This document shows positions 8,232 to 14,747 of a stretch of DNA of 23,021 nt, piece by piece (position 1 is the first letter of the stretch; every line of letters begins with the position of its first letter). Below the pieces are notes generated by a model. It saw nothing but the letters and a program-made list of their open reading frames with translations, was not told where the DNA came from and made no database searches. The stretch lies in the NCBI GenBank assembly GCA_018814465.1, contig JAHIZR010000180.1:1-23021 (forward strand). Direction: 5' to 3'. This DNA is from a bacterium (GTDB lineage: Bacteria > Electryoneota > RPQS01). Made by a program: the position numbers and the translations under genes.

Positions 8232-9554
8232 AGTAAACAGTGGATGTTATTATTAACAGCGGCAATGCTTCTATTTGGAGTTATTGGCTGCGGCAGTGAT
8301 GACGACAATAGTTCGCCGACCGGTCCGAACGACAGCAATATCACCATTCTGACCGGAACGATTACCGATGATCTCACCCTAACCGCCGACAAGACCTATT
8401 TGCTGCGCGGCGGCGTGTTTATCGGCAATGATGTGGATCAAACCTTATTGACGATTGAACCTGGAACCGTGATTTACGGTGAATCGGCAACGATGGGGAT
8501 GCTGGTCATTCGCCGCGGATCGAAGATCATGGCGGAAGGCACGAAGGAGCATCCGATTATTTTCACAAGCGACAAAGAAGCCGGACAGCGCGGACGCGGC
8601 AATTGGGGCGGGTTAATCATTAACGGACGCGCTCCGCTGAATACGGGCGATGAGGCGTTTGGCGAAGGCGGCACCGGATTCTACGGCGGCACGGTCGCCA
8701 ACGATAACAGCGGCATCCTGAAGTATGTCCGAGTTGAGTTTGCCGGTCAGGAAATCTCGCCCGACAACGAATTAAACGGCATCGCCTTCCAAGGTGTCGG
8801 TTCCGGCACAACCGTCGACTATGTTCAGGTACACATGAACAAGGACGATGGCATCGAGTTCTTCGGCGGCACGGTCAATGCGAAGCATTGTCTGGTGACA
8901 GGCTGCGCGGATGATCAGTTTGACTGGACCGACGGCTGGCAAGGCATGGGACAATTCTGGGTTTGTCAGCAGTATGGCGATGACGCGGATCAGGGCATCG
9001 AAGCGGACAACAATGCGGAAGACAACACCGCGTTGCCGCGCTCCAATCCAATGATTTACAACATCACTCTAATCGGCGACAAAGACGGTGCGGAAAGCGA
9101 TATCGGTATGCTGCTGCGTGAAGGCACCGGCGCGGTGATTCGCAATGCCATCGTGATGAACTTCGGTGACTGTGCTATAGACATCGACCACGAAGAAACC
9201 TTCAACAATGCGTGGAACGGCAGCAATCTGAACGGAAATCTCGTTGTGGATAATTCGATTTTCTACAACAATGAAGAGATTTGGCAATCCGGTGAAGAAG
9301 ATGAAGTTGGTTTCCCATTCACGACGCAGAGTTTCATTGAGACATTGAATTCCCATAATCGATTTGCGAATCCCGGCTTGGTCAATCCGTTAAGTAAGAC
9401 GGCTCCTGATTTTCGTCCGGCGGGCGGTTCCGCCGCAACTATCGAGGCTACCAATACTCCGGATAATGGCTTCTTTGAGGCGGTCAGTTTCATTGGCGGC
9501 GTCGATCCCAACAATGACTGGACAACGGACTGGACGACTTCCGTTTCGAACTAA
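8229..9554 (+). CDS. Surface lipoprotein with right-handed beta-helix-like repeats, receptor partner
   Basis: 441 residues with a lipoprotein signal (hydrophobic 6-19, then IGC with lipidation Cys21) and an acidic GSDDDNSSPTGPND linker. The rest is a repetitive glycine-, asparagine- and aspartate-rich fold (TIEPGTVIYGE, GNWGGLIINGRAPLN, LKYVRVEFAG, DDGIEFFGGTVNAKHCLVTGCADDQFDWTDGW, LREGTGAVIRNAIV). The pattern of short V/I-x-V/I rungs separated by turns fits a parallel beta-helix. Proteins of this kind are sometimes auto-labelled 'multidrug transporter', for which nothing here gives support. It follows the TonB receptor by 52 bases with no terminator between, and a strong terminator comes after it. 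The pair therefore looks like one transcript and a surface uptake couple, with the lipoprotein a candidate ligand-binding partner. The role is inferred. Confidence 0.8.
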   Translation: MSKQWMLLLTAAMLLFGVIGCGSDDDNSSPTGPNDSNITILTGTITDDLTLTADKTYLLRGGVFIGNDVDQTLLTIEPGTVIYGESATMGMLVIRRGSKIMAEGTKEHPIIFTSDKEAGQRGRGNWGGLIINGRAPLNTGDEAFGEGGTGFYGGTVANDNSGILKYVRVEFAGQEISPDNELNGIAFQGVGSGTTVDYVQVHMNKDDGIEFFGGTVNAKHCLVTGCADDQFDWTDGWQGMGQFWVCQQYGDDADQGIEADNNAEDNTALPRSNPMIYNITLIGDKDGAESDIGMLLREGTGAVIRNAIVMNFGDCAIDIDHEETFNNAWNGSNLNGNLVVDNSIFYNNEEIWQSGEEDEVGFPFTTQSFIETLNSHNRFANPGLVNPLSKTAPDFRPAGGSAATIEATNTPDNGFFEAVSFIGGVDPNNDWTTDWTTSVSN

Positions 9555-9577
9555 GCATCATCGTGGATCTTGTTCAG

Positions 9578-9607
9578 AAACCCGGACTCATTATCCGGGT
9601 TTTTTTT
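9578..9607 (+). terminator. Rho-independent terminator ending the receptor/lipoprotein unit
   Basis: 9-bp stem AAACCCGGA (9578-9586) and TCCGGGTTT (9594-9602), 7-base loop, with T9601-9607 as the T-tract. It is 24 bases after the lipoprotein stop. Confidence 0.92.
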
Positions 9608-9926
9608 ACTTTAAGAACCTATAGAAAAATCCTTATCTCCTCGAGAATAGCATACCAATTCATGCAGGAGACGTACAGATCGGCAAACAACTTGTCTCAT
9701 TGCTTAGCAAATAGTGGAACAGTTCTTAGGATCAGTCGATATCGAGGTTTTCATTCAAATTGTGAATTCAAGCAGGGCTTATGTTATCCGATCCAGTCTA
9801 TGTTGGTTGTTATAGGGCAACGTCGAATAGATGGCTTGTTCTTTGCACGGTTTTTCAGAGCTAATAATTCTTTATGTGAACCATGAACTAACTAACAATT
9901 TGAATATATTGCATTGAGGACAAGAA
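9608..9926. other. Gene-free leader of the cheY-cheX unit
   Basis: No credible gene: the open frame over 9563-9886 starts before the terminator and has no recognisable product. Content is a 10-base palindrome TCGATATCGA near 9736-9745, a sigma-54-type promoter at 9832-9847 and a GAGGA ribosome binding site near 9915 before ATG 9927. Nothing else is recognised. Confidence 0.6.
9832..9847 (+). promoter_or_regulatory. Sigma-54 (-24/-12) promoter for cheY-cheX
   Basis: TGGCTTG-TTCT-TTGCA matches the RpoN consensus TGGCACG-N4-TTGCW at the invariant GG and GC, with exactly 10 bases between them. It lies 80 bases before cheY. Two similar elements serve the other chemotaxis units in this window. Confidence 0.72.
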
Positions 9927-10292
9927 ATGACGATCCTATCCGTTGATGACTCAACGACAATCCGCCGTATCGTCAAGCGAACCGTTACCGAGTTGGGGCA
10001 CGAAGTACTGGAAGCGCCCGACGGACCAACCGCACTCGAAGTGCTCTCACAGAACAGCGACAAGGTTAATCTGGTAATCCTTGACTGGAACATGCCCGGA
10101 ATGACCGGACTTGAGGTTTTGAAGGCGATCAGAGCCGAATCCAAGTACAGCGGCATACCTGTGATGATGCTGACATCGGAAGCTGAGCAGGGATATGTAG
10201 TACAAGCGCTTCAAGCCGGTGCGAAGAACTACCTGACAAAGCCGTTCGATAAGGAAATGCTAAACTTAAAGATTCAAGAAAGTGTTGCGTGA
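9927..10292 (+). CDS. cheY: CheY-type single-domain response regulator
   Basis: 121 residues, a single receiver domain with a full phosphorylation pocket: D7/D8, acceptor D53 (VILDWNMPGMTG), T83 and K105 (YLTKPF). Tyr102 sits at the usual CheY switch position. It would take phosphate from CheA and signal to the motility machinery, or act as a phosphate sink. The start is ATG 9927 with a GAGGA site about 7 bases upstream. It is the first gene after a sigma-54-type promoter and is followed 46 bases later by a CheX-domain protein, presumably its phosphatase. A second CheY lies at 19599, so which of the two is the motor regulator cannot be told from sequence. Confidence 0.92.
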   Translation: MTILSVDDSTTIRRIVKRTVTELGHEVLEAPDGPTALEVLSQNSDKVNLVILDWNMPGMTGLEVLKAIRAESKYSGIPVMMLTSEAEQGYVVQALQAGAKNYLTKPFDKEMLNLKIQESVA

Positions 10293-10338
10293 AATCCACG
10301 AAATCAATCAAGTTATTAATCATCAGGAGTATACACTA

Positions 10339-11193
10339 ATGAACAGAGAAGTTGCCTTGGTAGGATTTCCGCGACTTCAGGAGCAGATAGCAACCAGAAT
10401 GCTCGCTGAGCATGAACTTAATGCTACGCATCTCACTCAAGAAGAAGCTGAAAAGCAGGTCAGTAAATATGGACTTTTGTTCTTTTTCTGGCCGGACAGT
10501 GGAGAACACAAGCACCATTTCAAGGCTTTGCAGTCGTCCTCGAACGGAAGTTCCCCGCCAGTGTTGATTGTAGCCAGCGCAGCCGGGAAGCGCAGTGCGA
10601 TGTCGGTATTGCCGGATATTCAGGATTCCATTCTATCAACTCCGCTGCAACCGCACGATCTCTCGGCGAAGCTGTCACACTTCATAAAAGTCGAGAAGCC
10701 GGCTGCCTCTGTCGCTTTGAATGCGGATTTCATTAATCCGTTTGTCGAAGGAACGGTAGCGACCCTGAAGCAGATGGCGGAGATGGTATGCGTGCGCACG
10801 AATTTGAGTCTAAGTGAAGACGCCAAGACTTCGGGTGATATATCGGGGACGATCGGATTATCCGGCGAGGCGGAAGGATTCGTATCGGTCTCATTCAGAT
10901 TGGATCTTGCTCAGAAGATTGTTGGGAAAATGCTGATGCTGGAGGATGGTGAAGCAGCTTCGGAGGATGATATGCGGGACGGCGTCGGCGAGTTCATGAA
11001 TATGGTAGCTGGTTATGCGAAGGCGCAATTAGCGAATACCGAGCACAGTTTCATGCTGTCGATCCCGAATGTAATTTCAGGCGGACCACACAGTGTCGGA
11101 CAGCCGCGCGGTTTGTCGTTATTCGTAATCGACTTCGAAACCGATGGCAGTGAATTCCATGTGATCGTGTGTCTGGTGCCGAAGAAGAAATAG
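10339..11193 (+). CDS. Degenerate receiver-like domain fused to a CheX phosphatase domain
   Basis: 284 residues from ATG 10339, chosen for the AGGAG site at 10325-10329. The frame is open back to 10282 but no site supports an earlier start. Residues about 129-280 are a CheX domain: DISGTIGLSGEAEGFVSVSF, then GVGEFMNMVAGYAKAQL with the E-x-x-N catalytic pair at E218/N221, and SIPNVISGG. CheX dimers dephosphorylate CheY-P. Residues about 1-118 have a receiver-like layout: a first strand EVALVGF, a hydrophobic GLLFFFWP where LVLLDxxMP would be, and VLIVAS then SILSTPLQPHDLSAKL where YLTKPF would be. The acid pair, acceptor Asp and the Lys are absent, so it is a likely pseudoreceiver. It probably binds a partner rather than accepting phosphate. 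It is cotranscribed with the cheY just upstream. Confidence 0.75.
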   Translation: MNREVALVGFPRLQEQIATRMLAEHELNATHLTQEEAEKQVSKYGLLFFFWPDSGEHKHHFKALQSSSNGSSPPVLIVASAAGKRSAMSVLPDIQDSILSTPLQPHDLSAKLSHFIKVEKPAASVALNADFINPFVEGTVATLKQMAEMVCVRTNLSLSEDAKTSGDISGTIGLSGEAEGFVSVSFRLDLAQKIVGKMLMLEDGEAASEDDMRDGVGEFMNMVAGYAKAQLANTEHSFMLSIPNVISGGPHSVGQPRGLSLFVIDFETDGSEFHVIVCLVPKKK

Positions 11194-11218
11194 CCGCAAT
11201 TAATTGACGACGTAGAGA

Positions 11219-11250
11219 AGCCGGTAAGATTACTTGCCGGCTCTCTATTT
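11219..11250 (+). terminator. Hairpin terminator of the cheY-cheX unit
   Basis: 10-bp stem (AGCCGGTAAG at 11219-11228 with CTTGCCGGCT at 11233-11242, one T-G wobble), ATTA loop, then CTCTATTTT. It is 25 bases after the stop. Confidence 0.72.
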
Positions 11251-11454
11251 TGAGCCATCCCGAATACAGTTAGTTGACGACTCATCATTCTCGCTGGAGT
11301 CATACGCGATCAGTAAAGGAAACAGCGGAAAAGATGCCGGGAGAAATCGCGGGAGCATTCAGTCGTACAGCCGTAAGGCGGTTCGATTGCTGAACCGGGC
11401 TGAGCGAAATCAACTGCACATTCCCTATGATTATACGGCGGATACTTCAGTAAT

Positions 11455-11494
11455 AACAGAAGGCGAAGCATTTGAGCTTCGCCTTTCTGTTTTT
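11455..11494. terminator. Bidirectional terminator between convergent units
   Basis: Core stem GGCGAAGC (11462-11469) and GCTTCGCC (11476-11483). Flanking AACAGAA and TTTCTGTT extend it with one bulge. T-rich sequence follows on the plus side (TTTCTGTTTTT). It lies about 54 bases beyond the receptor stop on the minus strand. Confidence 0.78.
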
Positions 11495-11536
11495 CGGTTC
11501 AGTTGCTAAGCGATCAATGCTTAGCAGAGTTCATCA

Positions 11537-13699
11537 TCAGAATCCACTGGAACCTTCATGTTCGTCAAGCGGGAATTCAGATCTGGGATCCTTGCCTTCT
11601 TTATAGAAGGTTGGAGCAGCGCTGGATTTCTTCAGCGGTTTCAAGCTATAATGGGATGGACTGGTTTTACCAAATCCTCGAGGTGAGTGTGAGGAGACCG
11701 AACCTTCACGCCTGTCCTCTCTGGATCCCGTAACGATCTGGAACAGTTCACTGACCGTTGACATCATTGATTCTGCTTGTCCCGACAGTTCTTCCGCTGC
11801 TGAAGCGCCTTCTTCGGCTCCCGCGGCAGTCTGCTGTGTCAGTTGGTCAACCCCCGCGACAGAGTTGTTCAGTTGGTCGATGCCGGTCGCCTGTTCTGAG
11901 GAAGCCGCGGAAATTTCTTCGACAAGTCGGGAAACCTGCTGCGAGGATTCAGTAACTTCAGTGAGGGCTTGTTTCAAGCCTGAAACCACATCCGCTCCGG
12001 ATTTTACTTTGTCAACCGTGCTTTGGATCAGCGAGCTGGTATTCTTTGCGGCATCCGCGCTGCGCATGGCAAGATTTCTAACCTCTTCGGCAACGACAGC
12101 GAATCCCTTACCTGCTTCACCGGCACGCGCGGCTTCGACCGCGGCATTCAGAGCCAGCAAGTTTGTTTGGAAGGCGATTTCATCGATGGTTTTAATGATT
12201 TTCGAGGTTTGATCAGTTGCTTCCTTAATTTGTCCCATGGCTTCGATCATATTGCCTGCACTACTGCCAGCTCTGTCAACATGCTTTGTCGACTCTGTCA
12301 TTAAATTGGCAGCGGTAGTTGAGCTGTCGGCATTCTGTTTAATCATAGCGGCCATTTCTTCAAGGCTGGAACTCGCTTCCTCAATGAGTGCCGCTTGGCG
12401 GCTGGCTCCATCAGCTAAGGACTGACCGGCAGAGGACACTTGTTGGGCGGCTGAGGTAACCTGACCGGAACCTTCCGCGAGTACTCCCGCAAGAAGCTGC
12501 AGTCGTTTGCCTATTCGAGTGCCAAAGAAGAGGGCAAAGGACCCGATGAGCAGCACGAGAATCGGGCTGACGATGAAGACAGCCCTGAGAATTTGAGCAA
12601 GAGCGCGATTTGTGACGTCGGATGCCTTAACATAGTCATCATCATACACACTTGCTCCAATCACCCATCCCCAAGGCTCAAAATAAACACAGGCGGCTGT
12701 TTTCCAACGGGCTTCAATATCATCTTTGTTTTTCCACGGATAGCGTTCCATAACCGTTTTCCCGTGTCCAGCTTCAACGGAATGGTTGATGATATCTTTG
12801 ATCATGTAATTGCCGGAGGCATCTTTAGCTTCCCAGATATTCTCCCCATCTCTTTTTCCTTGGTAAGAAATGATATAATTGCCCTTTTCATTTCCTTTTG
12901 CGCCCAGCACGTAGATATAGCCGGATTTACCTATTTGTACATCCATGATATGTTGTGCGATAGCATCCATTGACTCCTGCTTGACGCCGAAGTAGAGGAC
13001 ACCAACAACATCATTCTGTTTATCGAATATCGGCTCATAGGCTGTAAGATACCATGCATTGACTACATAGGCTCGACCTCGGTAGGTTTTGCCGCTAAGA
13101 ACCGTCTGCACGACTTCATTTGGAGTACCATCGGGATTTTTTGCCGGGATATAAGTGCCGATCGCTCTGGTGTTATCGAGAGTCTCGACATTGGTGGCAA
13201 TCCGCAGCATATCACCTGAATCATTCATTCTCTGGAAGACAGTACAAGTACCACCAACCAAGTCTGTGACGTCATCCACCAGCGGTGTTGGGGTGTTCAG
13301 ATCCTTATTCTGTTTCAGCCAGGTTTTGCCGATGTTCATCTTCGGCAAGGAAACCGTTCTTGTTTCCTTGGTAAACTGATTGACTGTTGTCCAATCCACT
13401 TTCTGCGACGAGAAATTCGGCGTACCCATCGCTGTCATAAAGCTGTGAGCCGCACTCAAGCCCTGGTTCACTTGTTTCTGGACAATTTCGTGGGCGGCCT
13501 CACACATATTATAGACCCCCTGAGCAGAGTGCCCTGTAATTTCGTCAACAGTGTGTCGCCATTGTTGGTCAAGCTCGATGGCGGCAACCGTCGCGATTTG
13601 ATTCTTCTGAACCATAACGACAATTGCGATTGTGAGGGCAGGCAGGATTGCAGCCAGAAGCGTCAATCCGATAATCTTGTTTTTTAGAGACATCTTCAT
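11537..13699 (-). CDS. Methyl-accepting chemotaxis protein with periplasmic Cache sensor, no evident HAMP
   Basis: 720 residues from ATG 13699, which has an AGAGAG purine site just upstream. The frame is open 11 codons further but without support. TM1 is at about 10-31 and a large periplasmic part at about 32-367. The distal half of that part (GKSGYIYVLGAKG, then FEPWGWVIGASVYDDDY) is a Cache module, so the layout fits Cache_3-Cache_2. TM2 is at about 368-394. A coiled-coil signalling domain (about 409-658) follows with the conserved tip IDEIAFQTNLLALNAAVEAA and GKGFAVVAEEVRNLA. The TM2-to-coil link (RIGKRLQLLAGVLAEGSGQVTSAAQ) is too short for a recognisable HAMP. The C-terminal tail (659-720) is polar, without a clear NWETF-type tether. 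It probably senses small organic ligands and signals to CheA through the cheW encoded just upstream. Confidence 0.93.
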   Translation of the reverse strand: MKMSLKNKIIGLTLLAAILPALTIAIVVMVQKNQIATVAAIELDQQWRHTVDEITGHSAQGVYNMCEAAHEIVQKQVNQGLSAAHSFMTAMGTPNFSSQKVDWTTVNQFTKETRTVSLPKMNIGKTWLKQNKDLNTPTPLVDDVTDLVGGTCTVFQRMNDSGDMLRIATNVETLDNTRAIGTYIPAKNPDGTPNEVVQTVLSGKTYRGRAYVVNAWYLTAYEPIFDKQNDVVGVLYFGVKQESMDAIAQHIMDVQIGKSGYIYVLGAKGNEKGNYIISYQGKRDGENIWEAKDASGNYMIKDIINHSVEAGHGKTVMERYPWKNKDDIEARWKTAACVYFEPWGWVIGASVYDDDYVKASDVTNRALAQILRAVFIVSPILVLLIGSFALFFGTRIGKRLQLLAGVLAEGSGQVTSAAQQVSSAGQSLADGASRQAALIEEASSSLEEMAAMIKQNADSSTTAANLMTESTKHVDRAGSSAGNMIEAMGQIKEATDQTSKIIKTIDEIAFQTNLLALNAAVEAARAGEAGKGFAVVAEEVRNLAMRSADAAKNTSSLIQSTVDKVKSGADVVSGLKQALTEVTESSQQVSRLVEEISAASSEQATGIDQLNNSVAGVDQLTQQTAAGAEEGASAAEELSGQAESMMSTVSELFQIVTGSREDRREGSVSSHSPRGFGKTSPSHYSLKPLKKSSAAPTFYKEGKDPRSEFPLDEHEGSSGF

Positions 13700-13894
13700 T
13701 TTGACTCTCTCTTTTTCTATTGGTTCAATCAATTAATTATGTTATGAGACTTTGTAAGTTAAAATCCACTTCAAGAATATTGAACAAGGACTTCAGATTT
13801 AGTATCGATAGGAAGAATGTTCCATGAGATGAGTCAGACATTGCACGAGCTTCCATCGGAATTTTCCTATTAGGACGTTAGCGATCTTACGTTT

Positions 13895-14398
13895 TTACGC
13901 TTCGGGCATATTTTCAGTGATTGCCGCGACATCGATCATTCCGGGACCGGTAATAACATGTCCGATATCCAGGAGAATATTAACCCTGTCCTTTGCCTTT
14001 CCCATTCCAGTGATGAAAGAGCTGTCCACTGACGAATCCACAGTGGGAGGATCTTCGATATCCGAACCGGGGATATCCAGCACTTCGGAGACCTGATCGA
14101 CTTTTATCCCCATTTGATTTCCGTCGACATCGACGACAATGATGCAGGTTTCAGGCGTTTGAGCCGCGAATTCCATATTAAACTTCAGACGCAGGTCGAT
14201 TACGGGGATCACTTTTCCTCGAAGATTCGTCACACCGAGTACATAATTCGGCATTCGAGGCACGTGAGTGATAGCCATCATTCCGATGATTTCGCGGACT
14301 TTAATGATCTCAATTCCATAGGCTTCACCAGCAAGTTCGAACGTCAAATACTTACCCGCTCGTGTGTCTGTGGAGTGTTCTTGGATAGGATTCGCCAT
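13895..14398 (-). CDS. cheW: CheW coupling protein
   Basis: 167 residues spanning one CheW beta-barrel domain (about 15-155): YLTFELAGEAYGIEIIKVREIIG, HVPRMPNYVLGVTNLRGKVIPVIDLRLKF, then IGIKVDQVSEVLDI-type strands and RVNILLDIGHVI. The NLRGKVIPVIDLR core, which contacts CheA and the receptors, is intact. The start is ATG 14398 because AAGGTGAG lies 4 bases before it; an in-frame GTG at 14407 would sit inside that site. It heads the minus-strand unit, with the chemoreceptor 195 bases downstream and no obvious terminator between. A sigma-54-type promoter (14562-14577) lies about 164 bases upstream. It couples receptor signalling complexes to the CheA encoded divergently. Confidence 0.94.
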   Translation of the reverse strand: MANPIQEHSTDTRAGKYLTFELAGEAYGIEIIKVREIIGMMAITHVPRMPNYVLGVTNLRGKVIPVIDLRLKFNMEFAAQTPETCIIVVDVDGNQMGIKVDQVSEVLDIPGSDIEDPPTVDSSVDSSFITGMGKAKDRVNILLDIGHVITGPGMIDVAAITENMPEA

Positions 14399-14561
14399 TA
14401 TTCTCACCTTATTATTGACATTTTATTCTCATTGACTTGTTAATAGATAGCTATGAGAAAGCTCGTGCTAAAAACATGATTGACATATAGCTTATCGCAT
14501 ATCGAATTAAAGCATGCACCTCGCATTGCAAAATGCCCGATGCTTCATGATGATGAGGTAT

Positions 14562-14577
14562 AGCAAGGGATATGCCA
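14562..14577 (-). promoter_or_regulatory. Sigma-54 (-24/-12) promoter for cheW-mcp
   Basis: Read on the minus strand: TGGCATA-TCCC-TTGCT. The GG and GC are exactly 10 bases apart, and only the two bases after TGGCA differ from TGGCACG-N4-TTGCW. The cheW start is about 164 bases downstream. Confidence 0.75.
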
Positions 14578-14638
14578 GTGCAATTCGCGATACTCCGGCA
14601 ATAAAGTGCCGAAAAGTCTTGAGCGTCAAAGGGACTTG

Positions 14639-14654
14639 TGGCAGGAAAGTTGCA
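14639..14654 (+). promoter_or_regulatory. Sigma-54 (-24/-12) promoter for the cheA operon
   Basis: TGGCAGG-AAAG-TTGCA matches TGGCACG-N4-TTGCW with one difference and correct spacing. It lies 94 bases before the cheA start. It is back to back with the minus-strand promoter at 14562-14577, 61 bases apart. Confidence 0.8.
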
Positions 14655-14747
14655 ATACTGCGAACGTCATTCCGTTTCCGGGATTAGCTTCCTGATGTTT
14701 CGGAACAGCAACATTCGTTGAAATCGGATTAAACAGAAGATAAAGAC

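Larger units (their letters stand above)
11194..11536. other. Convergent intergenic region with three hairpins
   Basis: It lies between the pseudoreceiver-CheX gene (+) and the chemoreceptor (-). It has a 10-bp hairpin at 11219-11242, a bidirectional terminator at 11455-11494 and a hairpin TGCTAAGC/GCTTAGCA (11504-11511 and 11519-11526) just past the receptor's stop. An open frame on the plus strand (11234-11509) has no good start, no ribosome binding site and runs through the terminator. I do not call it a gene. About 11255-11450 is unexplained. Confidence 0.6.
14399..14747. other. Divergent control region between cheW-mcp and the cheA operon
   Basis: No gene. It holds two sigma-54-type promoters pointing outward (14562-14577 minus, 14639-14654 plus). 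Between them is a 5-bp inverted repeat CGGCA-ATAAAG-TGCCG (14596-14611), which could be an activator site. A GTCATTCCG string at 14666-14674, like the repeat at 1931-1983, lies in the cheA leader. No riboswitch fold was recognised. Confidence 0.65.

Noticed and set aside
8229..9554. 'Multidrug transporter' label for the beta-helix lipoprotein
   Set aside because: It has no transmembrane helices beyond the signal sequence and no transporter motif; the sequence is a lipoprotein with a repetitive beta fold.
11234..11509. Open frame of 91 codons between the pseudoreceiver-CheX and receptor genes
   Set aside because: It begins inside the upstream terminator, has no ribosome binding site or recognisable product, and runs through the terminator at 11455-11494.
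14399..14747. Cyclic di-GMP riboswitch in the cheA leader
   Set aside because: A short purine-rich string (CAAAGGG) caught the eye, but the conserved core and the paired P1-P3 layout of the GEMM motif are not present.
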